Position numbers and translations under genes: made by a program. The notes under the pieces were generated by a model. That model made no database searches, was not told where the DNA came from, and saw nothing but the letters and a program-made list of their open reading frames with translations. Positions 21,717 through 28,632 of a DNA stretch of 32,588 nucleotides are shown here, piece by piece. The stretch's first letter is position 1. The number at the start of each line of letters is the position of its first letter. This DNA is from a virus, in IMG/VR virus record IMGVR_UViG_3300021185_000469, positions 1-32,588 of that record. The stretch is one strand, 5' to 3'.

Positions 21717-21989
21717 TTAATTATTATCATAAACTGCATCAAAATTGTACTTTTCCTGTACCTCTAATGCAATAAGTTTAATCTCTTTAAAGGTTTTATG
21801 TTGAGCAATATCCACTGCCTTCTTAATCCCTGCACAAGCCTCGTAGGACTCTATTTGTTCGTATATTTTTATATCCTCTTCTAGTTGCCTTATATCAACT
21901 CCATAAAGTAAATCTATAAGTGAGAGGTAAAAGTATAGCATCTTCTCTTCTTCAAATTTACTAAAGAAATCCTCTGATTGTAAAGTCAT
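21717..21989 (-). CDS. Hypothetical protein, 90 aa
   Basis: A 90-aa acidic, helical protein (MTLQSEDFFSKFEEEKMLYF; YEQIESYEACAGIKKAVDIA) overlapping the RecE-like gene by 29 bp and placed 11 bp before the DnaA-C gene. Helical bundles of this size are common in phage replication modules. No function can be inferred. Confidence 0.6.
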   Translation of the reverse strand: MTLQSEDFFSKFEEEKMLYFYLSLIDLLYGVDIRQLEEDIKIYEQIESYEACAGIKKAVDIAQHKTFKEIKLIALEVQEKYNFDAVYDNN

Positions 21990-22749
21990 TTACCTTGCTT
22001 CTTTTTTCAATAAAGTATTCCTTATAAGTATTGACAGCTTGTTTAACCTTGTCTCCACCTATCTCTTTTGTATTCTTAGTGAGTTCAAATATTCCTATAT
22101 CACCAGAACCTTTCTCTATAACTACATAGGTAAACCTCTCAACTCCAAAGAGTTCACAATAAATCCAACCCTGCATATCATAATGCCAACTATATTTAGC
22201 AGCTCTCTCCCATCCATCTAGCTTAGCTGTAGTCTTTAAGTCTATTAAGTGTCCATCTTTCAAGTAATCAGCCTTTCCCCTAAAAGGAATACCAAACAAA
22301 TTACCAATAGCAGGGACCTCAGCAGAACCTCCTGTGAATAGTTCATTGGCATCACTGTTGAATCTAATGGAGTTACAAAGCTCGTTAGCTTTATTAAGTT
22401 CACTAACCAGCATAATCTCTTTGCCTTTGCTAGTAGCCTCTTCTTTAGCTGCTTTGAAGGTCTTAGTATTTCTGCTACCTATATCAACAAAGTCGTATTT
22501 ATTGTTTATTTTCTCCTCCTCAAGAACAACAGTATGAATCAGTCTACCCTCTCTTAGAGCAGGAACATCACCATTAACTTGCTGAGTCTTATTGAAATAA
22601 CTTTTAGGAGATTTGTAAAGGTCCTTAGAAGATGAAGATGATAACGCATACTTTCCTAAGTAACCATAATAAAAGGAGTCATCCTCCATCTTATCTAAGA
22701 TTTCAGAAACATCCCACTCTTTATTGTCTAGTAGTTTAATTGTTTTCAT
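21961..22749 (-). CDS. RecE-like PD-(D/E)XK exonuclease
   Basis: A 262-aa protein like the exodeoxyribonuclease VIII PDDEXK domain. The leading motif is ALREGRLIHTVVLEEE (His72), then FRGKADYLKDGHLIDLKTTA (Asp161, Asp170, Lys172) and YDMQGWIYCELFGVERF (Gln193). These are the catalytic signatures of RecE-type and lambda-exonuclease-like resection enzymes. With the ERF annealing protein encoded upstream it makes a recombination pair. A 29-bp overlap joins it to the next gene. Confidence 0.82.
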   Translation of the reverse strand: MKTIKLLDNKEWDVSEILDKMEDDSFYYGYLGKYALSSSSSKDLYKSPKSYFNKTQQVNGDVPALREGRLIHTVVLEEEKINNKYDFVDIGSRNTKTFKAAKEEATSKGKEIMLVSELNKANELCNSIRFNSDANELFTGGSAEVPAIGNLFGIPFRGKADYLKDGHLIDLKTTAKLDGWERAAKYSWHYDMQGWIYCELFGVERFTYVVIEKGSGDIGIFELTKNTKEIGGDKVKQAVNTYKEYFIEKRSKVNDFTIRGFL

Positions 22750-22777
22750 ACTGCTAATATAAACAATTTTTAAACAA

Positions 22778-22897
22778 CTACTCTTTTTCTTCTATATTTT
22801 TTTCCTCTAATTTCTTTATTCTTTCTAAAGCAACAACTAAGGCCTGTTGTGCTATTTTAAGATCATACTGCATCTTAACCAGTGTAGACTCTTTCAT
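22778..22897 (-). CDS. Tiny helical protein, 39 aa
   Basis: The frame MKESTLVKMQYDLKIAQQAL is followed by a helix (VVALERIKKLEEKNIEEKE). It stands between the 28-aa membrane peptide and the RecE-like gene and looks like a coiled coil of five heptads. It is supported by the even packing of this region. The function is unknown. Confidence 0.45.
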   Translation of the reverse strand: MKESTLVKMQYDLKIAQQALVVALERIKKLEEKNIEEKE

Positions 22898-22899
22898 AT

Positions 22900-22986
22900 T
22901 TAATTTTCTATTATATATTTAATCACAAAGAACCAGAGGACCAATCCTACTATCACAGTAATAACATCAATCAATAAGACTAACAT
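22900..22986 (-). CDS. Tiny membrane protein, 28 aa
   Basis: The frame MLVLLIDVITVIVGLVLWFF continuing VIKYIIEN is one transmembrane helix. The ATG follows directly on the TAG of the 85-aa gene. Several similar single-helix peptides occur in this operon (25168, 25712, 18699), which supports them collectively. The function is unknown. Confidence 0.42.
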   Translation of the reverse strand: MLVLLIDVITVIVGLVLWFFVIKYIIEN

Positions 22987-23244
22987 CTATTGATCTATTG
23001 CTTTAGTTAGGTCCTTCTCATTCATATGGGCCTCTAGGATATATCCATCCAAGGGGTTTATAATTGATATAGCTCTATATATCTTTCTACTAATATCCTT
23101 AACAGCTTTCTTCTCTGCCTTAGTAGAATCAATCCCTAGATTAGTGTAATTGTGAGCATCAATCTCAAGAAGTTCATCAACCTTCCTTTTAATAGACCAA
23201 GTCCTGTATCCTTGTATTTTTCTTATTCGTTCCTCTATTTTCAT
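22987..23244 (-). CDS. Hypothetical protein, 85 aa
   Basis: An 85-aa charged helical protein starting MKIEERIRKIQGYRTWSIKR, with AEKKAVKDISRKIYRAISII in the middle. The many lysines and arginines suggest nucleic-acid contact, but no motif is identified. It follows the MazG-like gene by 4 bp in the same operon. Confidence 0.6.
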   Translation of the reverse strand: MKIEERIRKIQGYRTWSIKRKVDELLEIDAHNYTNLGIDSTKAEKKAVKDISRKIYRAISIINPLDGYILEAHMNEKDLTKAIDQ

Positions 23245-23248
23245 TTCT

Positions 23249-23518
23249 TTATTTTTGCTTTTTAATTGTCTCTATGTAAAGACAGGCATCCATCAATTCC
23301 TCCTGTAAATGATTTAAGAAAGCATAGAAATCATCTGGACTATCGTACAAAGTAGTTCCATACTTTAATATACCATCTCTTGAACGTGAATGGAACTTAT
23401 TAACGACCTTTTGCACTATTGGGTCTTTAGGTAAATTACTGTAGGAGTAACCTGTACTATCTGTTGACCACTTACCATCTTCCATCATTTCTTGGTATTT
23501 CTTTTTACTATCACTCAT
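23249..23518 (-). CDS. MazG-like / all-alpha NTP-PPase-like protein
   Basis: An 89-aa protein with KDPIVQKVVNKFHSRSRDGI, KYGTTLYDSPDDFYAFLNHL and EELMDACLYIETIKKQ. The last piece, EELxDACxYI, is like the metal-binding helix (ExxE...D) of MazG-type nucleotide pyrophosphohydrolases, and KYGTTL is common in phage relatives. It may clean up nucleotide pools or alter ppGpp, but a second acidic pair is not evident, so activity is uncertain. Confidence 0.5.
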   Translation of the reverse strand: MSDSKKKYQEMMEDGKWSTDSTGYSYSNLPKDPIVQKVVNKFHSRSRDGILKYGTTLYDSPDDFYAFLNHLQEELMDACLYIETIKKQK

Positions 23519-23904
23519 AATATCTCTGCGTCTTTTACATCCAAGTAAGCAACCTCTTTAGGCACTTTATTGTTATTTGCAAATTGGGTTGTTTTGTTGA
23601 AATAATCAGTCACCCATTCAGGTTTCACATTATATAGATTAAACCTGAAAACCCCAGTAGGAGTTGAGTTAATATAAATGGGTATGTCTAAATTGTCGTG
23701 GCACTTTTCTATTAGCGCATCAAACTTCTTCTTCTCTATTAAGAGTCCATCAAAATGCTTAGTCCTGCATTTCAACTCTATTCTGTGGAATGTTTGAGGG
23801 CTATAGCAATCCCACTTACTCATTTGTTTTTCAGCTTTAACTAAATCAATATAGCAACACTCTACGAGGTGATCGAATAATCTCTGTTCATTCCACATAT
23901 CCAT
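23515..23904 (-). CDS. Possible PD-(D/E)XK nuclease-fold protein
   Basis: A 129-aa protein with a candidate catalytic core. Asp32 (KWDCYSPQTF) is followed by a strand with an ExK motif (HRIELKCRT, E43-K45) and a helix (FDGLLIEKKKFDALIEKC). This spacing fits small PD-(D/E)XK folds such as resolvases or nicking enzymes. The rest (VFRFNLYNVKPEWVTDYFNK) forms further strands. The overall likeness is moderate, so an inactive or unrelated fold is possible. It overlaps the next gene by 4 bp. Confidence 0.4.
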   Translation of the reverse strand: MDMWNEQRLFDHLVECCYIDLVKAEKQMSKWDCYSPQTFHRIELKCRTKHFDGLLIEKKKFDALIEKCHDNLDIPIYINSTPTGVFRFNLYNVKPEWVTDYFNKTTQFANNNKVPKEVAYLDVKDAEIL

Positions 23905-24338
23905 TATAAATACTCTTTGTATAAACGCTCTAGCTTGTTCAGCCTACCTGTAACACAATTACCACATCCACTAGGAACGTCAGAAGTATTCATAACCCTA
24001 TTGTATATAACATAAAGAGCTTTTATCTCCTCACCTAACAGAGTCCTTAATCTCCAATTAGGATTAGAGAATAACTCATCTAAAACTTCAAATTCCTGCT
24101 CTGTAAAGCAGTTAGGTTTATTATAAGGAAATAGGTGATTTAGAGTATCTTTACGATCATCACACCCACAGTCCTCACCAGCTAAGAATTTCACAGCCTT
24201 ATCTATTCCTGTAGCTTTAGTGATCTTAGCTACTGTGTCTCCAACTCCCTCTGAGGCAGTCTCATACTTAGCAACCCATTCCTTGTATTGCTTAGTTCTT
24301 TTATCCTTTGGTTTTTGTGGTAATTTTTCTTCACTCAT
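23904..24338 (-). CDS. Cysteine-containing hypothetical protein, 144 aa
   Basis: A protein starting MSEEKLPQKPKDKRTKQYKE with a helical ETASEGVGDTVAKITKATGI and KAVKFLAGEDCGCDDRKDTL, plus a later VPSGCGNC cluster. The CxC and CxxC pairs could bind zinc. Proteins with GEDCGCDxRKxxLN occur widely in Bacteroidota phages, with unknown role (from memory). The start shares one base with the preceding gene, and the stop-to-start junctions are tight. Confidence 0.6.
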   Translation of the reverse strand: MSEEKLPQKPKDKRTKQYKEWVAKYETASEGVGDTVAKITKATGIDKAVKFLAGEDCGCDDRKDTLNHLFPYNKPNCFTEQEFEVLDELFSNPNWRLRTLLGEEIKALYVIYNRVMNTSDVPSGCGNCVTGRLNKLERLYKEYL

Positions 24339-24454
24339 ATCTTATTATTTAAAAAATACATATACATATTAATTATCTCCCTAGAAGTCTTACCTTCTAT
24401 GTTATGGCACATAACGTTGTACCAATCTAAAAAATCTAATAATTCATCTTCCAT
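24335..24454 (-). CDS. Small acidic protein, 39 aa
   Basis: The frame MEDELLDFLDWYNVMCHNIE ends IINMYMYFLNNKI. It is joined by TAATG to the sigma-like gene and by ATGA to the 144-aa gene, so both ends are coupled. It is helical. The role is unknown, but position next to the sigma-like gene makes a regulatory partner possible. Confidence 0.58.
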   Translation of the reverse strand: MEDELLDFLDWYNVMCHNIEGKTSREIINMYMYFLNNKI

Positions 24455-25026
24455 TAGTCCTCATATATTAACTCAAAATCTCCATTTAAATAATCCTCAA
24501 AGTCTTCTCCAAATTTACTTCTAATAATATCTTTATAGTTTTTACAGCTATTAAAAATAGAAGTGACTGAGATATTAGTTTCGTTAGCCAGCTTCCTAAG
24601 ACTTAAATCCGTATTGTAATATAACTTAAACAGTTTTTTGTCATACCAGTAATCCCAAGACTCTACCTCTTCGTTTATCTTAGCTAAAATATACTCCTGA
24701 GCCTTTTCCTTATCGTAGCTTACCTCTTCATACAAGGCCCAATCTGGAGTATTGAAATTATATTCACCGTCATAGTCATCCATCTTATAAACGACATACT
24801 TGGACTTAGCTTTGTTGTAATCAGTCCATAAATTCTTTAAGGTTATGTAGACGTAAAACCTATTAACTTCAGTTTCATTATACATTATCTTCTCAGGATT
24901 TCCAACATACTTGTTTAATCTAAGATAAGTCTCGTGAACAAAGTCCTCCACGATACTATTGGGGATGCCGATAGACAACCCCATAGATACCCAAATGCTG
25001 TGGTTTTTACTTAGAATCTCTAGCAT
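24454..25026 (-). CDS. Sigma-70-like transcription factor
   Basis: A 190-aa protein with ECF-like regions. Region 2 is at about 22-72 (PNSIVEDFVHETYLRLNKY, then FYVYITLKNLWTDYNKAK). Region 4, a helix-turn-helix, is at about 131-170 (KLFKLYYNTDLSLRKLANET, NISVTSIFNSCKNYKD). It probably redirects host RNA polymerase to middle or late phage promoters, which would explain the lack of a Bacteroidota consensus box in front of the late operon. The linker is acidic. A DNA-binding protein that is not a sigma factor remains possible. Confidence 0.62.
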   Translation of the reverse strand: MLEILSKNHSIWVSMGLSIGIPNSIVEDFVHETYLRLNKYVGNPEKIMYNETEVNRFYVYITLKNLWTDYNKAKSKYVVYKMDDYDGEYNFNTPDWALYEEVSYDKEKAQEYILAKINEEVESWDYWYDKKLFKLYYNTDLSLRKLANETNISVTSIFNSCKNYKDIIRSKFGEDFEDYLNGDFELIYED

Positions 25027-25171
25027 TCAACATAATGTGTATAAAGAAAAATCCTACACTTATCCGAAGTAGATCAAAAGTAACAACACCGTAAACATCT
25101 TCCTGTTCGATATCAGTCAAATAATCTATTCCTAATAGGAATCCTTTTATTAATTCAAATTGTACATTCAT
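25007..25171 (-). CDS. Small protein with IKGFLLGIDY motif, 54 aa
   Basis: The ATG at 25171 (MNVQFELIKGFLLGIDYLTD) is supported by an ATGA overlap with the preceding 30-aa frame; longer starts to 25219 lie within that frame. A DIEQEDVYGVVTFDLLRISV segment and a hydrophobic IGFFFIHIML-like end suggest a membrane-peripheral protein. Related short proteins occur in flavophages. Function unknown. It overlaps the sigma-like gene by 20 bp. Confidence 0.6.
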   Translation of the reverse strand: MNVQFELIKGFLLGIDYLTDIEQEDVYGVVTFDLLRISVGFFFIHIMLNARDSK

Positions 25172-25260
25172 ATCATATATCTTAATTTTTTTAATACAAC
25201 CAAACCAATATACCCCCAAAGTGTACTAGTTACCATAAATCCGATAAAAACAAAAAACAT
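25168..25260 (-). CDS. Tiny membrane protein, 30 aa
   Basis: The frame MFFVFIGFMVTSTLWGYIGL continues VVLKKLRYMI. It is one hydrophobic helix with a basic end. The TGA overlaps the next ATG (ATGA), and it lies 1 bp after the nuclease gene. The coupling is the main support. The function is unknown. Confidence 0.5.
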   Translation of the reverse strand: MFFVFIGFMVTSTLWGYIGLVVLKKLRYMI

Positions 25261-25261
25261 T

Positions 25262-25711
25262 TTAATAAATTTCATACTTGTTTAAAATTAATTTAATTAC
25301 CCTATCACATTCTCTTTGGTTTTGAGGTTTATATAGGGTGTAAGCAGGAAACTGTTCTGTAATCAATTTTTTGAACAATTTCCATCTGATAGGGAACGAT
25401 TCATTCGCCCTACCTTTGGTCTCAATTATAAAGTCTTCACCGATAAAATCAGGTGTGTACTTTATAGGTAATATTCTTTTTGAGCCTCTATTAACTAGCT
25501 CTCCTTTTCCGTTGGCCTGTCTCTCATAAGACTCATTCTCAAAGTGAAAACCATTAATAAGTACAAACGTTTCCCCTTCATACTTACATTTAATGTTATG
25601 CTTCTTTAAAGCCATATACATATACTTCTCAAGTCCAGACGCAAAATTAATTCCATCATAAGACATCTTCTTCGATTGTACTGGTCCTCTCTTTTTGCTT
25701 CTTCTTCTCAA
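25262..25711 (-). CDS. T7 endonuclease I-like PD-(D/E)XK nuclease
   Basis: A 149-aa protein with FASGLEKYMYMALKKHNIKC (Glu28), then PIKYTPDFIGEDFIIETKGR (Asp88, Glu97, Lys99) and a helix WKLFKKLITEQFPAYTLYKP. This E...D-x8-ExK order is that of T7 endonuclease I, a Holliday junction resolvase. It can debranch recombination or replication intermediates before packaging. The frame has no ATG at its N-end: TTG at 25711 directly follows the TAA of the 27-aa gene, and the first in-frame ATG is residue 16 (MSYDGINF). The TTG start keeps the basic N-tail. Confidence 0.68.
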   Translation of the reverse strand: MRRRSKKRGPVQSKKMSYDGINFASGLEKYMYMALKKHNIKCKYEGETFVLINGFHFENESYERQANGKGELVNRGSKRILPIKYTPDFIGEDFIIETKGRANESFPIRWKLFKKLITEQFPAYTLYKPQNQRECDRVIKLILNKYEIY

Positions 25712-25795
25712 TTAATCTCTATTTGATTCTTTATGTTGCACTAAGTTAAACAAAATAACTAACACAATTATAAAAAAAACTATATATATAATCAT
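25712..25795 (-). CDS. Tiny membrane protein, 27 aa
   Basis: The frame MIIYIVFFIIVLVILFNLVQ ends HKESNRD. It begins in an ATGA overlap with the ATPase stop and ends right against the TTG of the nuclease. It is a single transmembrane helix with a polar end. It resembles other small membrane frames in the operon. The function is unknown. Confidence 0.48.
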   Translation of the reverse strand: MIIYIVFFIIVLVILFNLVQHKESNRD

Positions 25796-26619
25796 ACCTT
25801 TAAGTATTTATCTTTATCTATCTGATCAGGGATCGATTCTAATATAGAAGGTAAACCGCTTGTGTCTACTTTAAACGCAAAATCATCAAACGAATAACCC
25901 CTACTTCTTTTACATTTAGCTACTGCTATACTTTTATCCTCTGTTAACTCTAAGGCTATTTGTGTTTCAGCCTTTTTCTCTAAAAAAGAACCCAAGTGTC
26001 CCGTAGGCTTTTCAGAGTTCCAATTAGAATGGATTGCTGTTATTATATGAATATTTAACTCCTGTGTCCACTTCATAAGATATTGAACGAGCTTGCTTGA
26101 TTGTATCAAATCATTACTGTCTAAAACTAAATCAGCAATACCGTCTATTATTACTAACCCAATATTGTCAGTATTGTATAAATGCCAATCTATAAAGTCT
26201 AATCGTTCAGGTGCAGAGTAAGCTCTTAAAGCGTAAGTATAGTAATCTTCTGTAGTGCCACAGATATCATTAACCCTACGAAAAACCTTCTGAGCGTGGA
26301 ATGTACTTTGCTCTGTATCGTAGTGTATTAACTTCTTACCTTCTCTGTGTCCTAACATATCGCCTGTTCTCTGTGTCTTACCCCCAACATAAGCCGAAGC
26401 TATAAGTGAAAGGAAGAACGTCTTTTTCGATTTCGGAGGAGCCTGTACAAAGCTGAAATTCCCGTAAGTGGCAATACCAGTGGGGAGAGGATTATAACCA
26501 CCACTAAGGCCATAAGAAAGGGCAAGGGGCGGTTGCGATACATTTCCAAGAGGATCGACGTAGCTACTTTCCAAGATTGCTTTATATTTCTGCTCATAAT
26601 CTATCTTTAATTGGTTCAT
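25792..26619 (-). CDS. RecA/RepA-like ATPase, probable replicative helicase or loader
   Basis: A 275-aa protein with a RecA-like fold. A strand and loop, TYGNFSFVQAPPKSKKTFFL (50s-70), stand at the Walker A place; Walker B is NIGLVIIDGIADL (152-164); HIITAIHSNWN and GHLGSFLEKKAE follow as in RepA/AAA_25 ATPases. The loop APPKSKKT lacks the two glycines of a standard GxxxxGKT. It probably unwinds DNA or loads the helicase as part of the replication group with SSB-like and ERF proteins. The start ATG overlaps the 146-aa gene by 26 bp. Confidence 0.7.
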   Translation of the reverse strand: MNQLKIDYEQKYKAILESSYVDPLGNVSQPPLALSYGLSGGYNPLPTGIATYGNFSFVQAPPKSKKTFFLSLIASAYVGGKTQRTGDMLGHREGKKLIHYDTEQSTFHAQKVFRRVNDICGTTEDYYTYALRAYSAPERLDFIDWHLYNTDNIGLVIIDGIADLVLDSNDLIQSSKLVQYLMKWTQELNIHIITAIHSNWNSEKPTGHLGSFLEKKAETQIALELTEDKSIAVAKCKRSRGYSFDDFAFKVDTSGLPSILESIPDQIDKDKYLKV

Positions 26620-27034
26620 ATTTGTCTTTGGTATTATTTACTATAACATCTTTAATAAGTAGCTTAGAGGCTCTTAAAACGCTTCCGTAGGGCTTTATCT
26701 TGTTATTATTTTGTATGTCTAAACCTAGTATGTTATTTTCTAGGCTTGTATAGTAATATTCTGAAGGAGTATTTAATATTATTGCCAACTTATCTAATAA
26801 TATATGCTTAAAAAACCCCCAACTAACTTCTTTTATATGCTCTTGATTCAACTCAAATATATGGTCAATATACCAAGAGGCTAATCTTTCTAAGTACAAA
26901 GTTTTATCCTTGTAGTTCTTATCTAACATTTCACAGTGATTAACCAAATCGTTGAAAGCCTTTTTTTCTCTCCAGGTTGTGTTATTCTGTTTTGAAATAT
27001 AATCTGATAATATTCTTATTTGACGTTCTATCAT
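26594..27034 (-). CDS. Hypothetical replication-region protein, 146 aa
   Basis: A 146-aa helical protein beginning MIERQIRILSDYISKQNNTT. The longer frame from 27070 is rejected because its first 36 bases overlap the terminator at 27046-27074. Inside are YLERLASWYIDHIFELNQEH and SEYYYTSLENNILGLDIQNN. It immediately precedes the RecA-like ATPase with a 26-bp overlap. It may be a loader or partner, but there is no motif to prove it. Confidence 0.6.
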   Translation of the reverse strand: MIERQIRILSDYISKQNNTTWREKKAFNDLVNHCEMLDKNYKDKTLYLERLASWYIDHIFELNQEHIKEVSWGFFKHILLDKLAIILNTPSEYYYTSLENNILGLDIQNNNKIKPYGSVLRASKLLIKDVIVNNTKDKYEPIKDRL

Positions 27035-27045
27035 AATCGGAAAAT

Positions 27046-27074
27046 AAAAAGGGGGCAACATCTCTGCCACCCCC
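27046..27074 (-). terminator. Possible terminator after the SSB-like gene
   Basis: The minus strand reads GGGGGTGGCA, a short loop, TGTTGCCCCC, then five T. It lies 8 bp past the SSB-like stop. It could lower transcription of the helicase genes relative to the SSB-like and ERF genes. Confidence 0.6.
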
Positions 27075-27081
27075 TGTTAAA

Positions 27082-27345
27082 TTAAAATGCTAAATCATCC
27101 AACCCAACTTCCTCAGCAGGAGCAGGAGTATTAATGGTGTTTGTTTTACCATTACCTAAATAAACTCTAGGTGTCTTAACCTCTCTCTCTTCTTTACTTT
27201 GAGAAACAATAATTGAAACATTATTGCCATACTGGTCAAGTTCATCATTAACAAAACCTGTAATGTTTAAATAACTACCTTTCTTACCTTTGATAATCTT
27301 AGACTTCTCAATTTTAGATAAGTCAATACTTGCATTAAAAATCAT
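27082..27345 (-). CDS. Probable single-strand DNA-binding protein
   Basis: An 87-aa protein: IDLSKIEKSKIIKGKKGSYL, then NITGFVNDELDQYGNNVSII and VYLGNGKTNTIN, finishing with an acidic EEVGLDDLAF. The last residues resemble the protein-binding tip of SSB (DDLPF type). A short OB-like beta core with Lys-rich strands and this tip suggest an ssDNA-binding role next to ERF. Its small size is unusual for SSB, but comparable proteins occur in flavophages. It starts 10 bp after the ERF gene. Confidence 0.6.
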   Translation of the reverse strand: MIFNASIDLSKIEKSKIIKGKKGSYLNITGFVNDELDQYGNNVSIIVSQSKEEREVKTPRVYLGNGKTNTINTPAPAEEVGLDDLAF

Positions 27346-27355
27346 AATATATATA

Positions 27356-27907
27356 TTAATTAGTTAAACTTTGTAGCTCTTTTTTTAGTGTAGAACTAAC
27401 ACTATACTTTTGAATAACTTTGTTCAAGTCTCCACCTTCCTGTAAATACTTAACAACCTTAGACCAATTTGTTGAGCCTTTCATTAAGGCAGGTATAGCA
27501 CTTGTAGTACTGTGGTCATTAGTAGCATCAGAATCTTTAGTATCGTCTATAAGTAATAAGTTACCTAAAGCATACTTCTTGGCATAAGAGGAAGCAGAAC
27601 CTGTTTGTTGAGGTGCTTGCATTCCCTTAGCACCAAAGTCTATAAACGCAGTTGCGTCAGACTCTATAGAGGAAGCAGGATCAGTGGCATCAATCATCTT
27701 AGCGGTTGATACTACACAAACCCTATCTTTCATCTTTTCAACTTTCTCTGTAATCTTAAACAACACTTTGTGTTTAGCAGCTAAAGGTTTAATAGCCTCT
27801 AGGATGTCTTCAGCACTTCGGTAATTATACTTACCAAATGCGTTTCGTTGATTCTTAGGAGCTTTAAGCTCTGTCTGAATTTTTAGTAGTTTTTCAGTAA
27901 TGTTCAT
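27356..27907 (-). CDS. erf: ERF family single-strand annealing protein
   Basis: A 183-aa recombinase with the ERF signature. FGKYNYRSAEDILEAIKPL lies near residues 24-42, and MQAPQQTGSASSYAKKYALG with NLLLIDDTKDSDA lies near 95-129. ERF proteins anneal complementary strands during phage recombination and circularisation. The C-terminus (SSTLKKELQSLTN) is small and polar. Together with the RecE-like nuclease and the SSB-like protein it gives a complete recombination set. It follows the 64-aa gene by 10 bp. Confidence 0.85.
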   Translation of the reverse strand: MNITEKLLKIQTELKAPKNQRNAFGKYNYRSAEDILEAIKPLAAKHKVLFKITEKVEKMKDRVCVVSTAKMIDATDPASSIESDATAFIDFGAKGMQAPQQTGSASSYAKKYALGNLLLIDDTKDSDATNDHSTTSAIPALMKGSTNWSKVVKYLQEGGDLNKVIQKYSVSSTLKKELQSLTN

Positions 27908-27917
27908 AATAAATAAA

Positions 27918-28112
27918 TTAATCGGTTAAACTTTCATCTTTGACAATTTCTTTTCTGACAATATCCTTATACTCTTTAGGACAATCAGAATCAGTAACCT
28001 CGAATAAGAATGTTCTTAATCGATCTAATTCATACTCTAGCTTGGCGTTTCTGGACTGTAAAGTTTCTATACGAATCTTTAAGTAAGAGGACAGGTCATA
28101 AAAGTGTTTCAT
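27918..28112 (-). CDS. Hypothetical protein, 64 aa (first early gene)
   Basis: The protein starts MKHFYDLSSYLKIRIETLQS with a coiled-coil core RNAKLEYELDRLRTFLFEVT and an acidic C-terminus. It is the first gene after a candidate promoter at 28136-28168, heading the replication operon. It could be a small regulator or dimeric partner; no motif proves this. Confidence 0.6.
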   Translation of the reverse strand: MKHFYDLSSYLKIRIETLQSRNAKLEYELDRLRTFLFEVTDSDCPKEYKDIVRKEIVKDESLTD

Positions 28113-28135
28113 CTTTGATATTTTTAGCTAAGGTA

Positions 28136-28168
28136 CAAAAAATACTTTACTAACAACAATTTTAACAA
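28136..28168 (-). promoter_or_regulatory. Candidate promoter of the early replication operon
   Basis: On the minus strand TTG (28168-28166), 21 bp, then TATTTTTTG (28144-28136), one base longer than TAnnTTTG. The leader to the ATG at 28112 would be about 18 nt. The position ahead of a long operon makes a promoter likely, but the box is imperfect. Confidence 0.4.
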
Positions 28169-28185
28169 AAATTTAACATATGAGC

Positions 28186-28218
28186 AAAAAAAAGAGGGCT
28201 ACTTAACTTCACCCTCTT
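28186..28218 (-). terminator. Intrinsic terminator after the second M15 gene
   Basis: The minus strand AAGAGGG, a 13-nt loop, CCCTCTT is followed by eight T, overlapping the stem by two. It is 47 bp past the stop codon at 28266 and separates the lysis-type genes from the early operon. Confidence 0.8.
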
Positions 28219-28265
28219 AATTACCAAAGAAATAATGTCCGATTACAACACAAAGATATATAAGG

Positions 28266-28631
28266 TTACGATATTAACCAAATAGATGGTGGTTTTAAAT
28301 CATCATTATCAACGTGTATATAATCCCTGTGTATACCTATCCTCCTAAATCCTACCATAGATAGAGCTTCAACAATTCTTAATCTGAACTTAGAGTTTAA
28401 ACATCTTATGTGAGCAGCCCTACCAATCAGGTGTGAACTTGTAGTTGCAGCAGAGAATATATTAGTGTTAGCATACTTTGTCCTATATCCACTAAGTATC
28501 TTGAACTCTAGCTTTGCTATATCACGAGCTTCATCTAACATCTCTATAAACTCCCTATCCATATACCTGTATCCACTACCTATTTTATCAGGGGAATCAA
28601 ATTCATCAAAAGTAAAATATTTGTAATCCAT
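28266..28631 (-). CDS. Divergent M15-type peptidase-like protein
   Basis: A 121-aa protein with an M15A layout: FKILSGYRT (43-51), SSHLIGRAAHIR (65-76), GFRRIGIHRDYIHVDND (94-110). The canonical metal triad of SxHxxGxAxD and a later His would be His67, Asp74 and His106, but here residue 74 is His. This is a clear change at a metal ligand, so the enzyme may have altered metal use or be inactive. It is a paralogue of the endolysin at 29410-29766. It has its own terminator and a possible start-proximal promoter. A role as a regulator of the other enzyme or a structural peptidase is open. Confidence 0.7.
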   Translation of the reverse strand: MDYKYFTFDEFDSPDKIGSGYRYMDREFIEMLDEARDIAKLEFKILSGYRTKYANTNIFSAATTSSHLIGRAAHIRCLNSKFRLRIVEALSMVGFRRIGIHRDYIHVDNDDLKPPSIWLIS

Positions 28632-28632
28632 A

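Noticed and set aside
26400-26597. 65-codon frame inside the RecA-like ATPase gene
   Set aside because: An alternative frame of a well-supported gene; no separate motif.
27035-27070. Longer N-terminus for the 146-aa gene (MAEMLPPFYFP)
   Set aside because: It would translate the terminator stem and loop at 27046-27074; the ATG at 27034 is after it.
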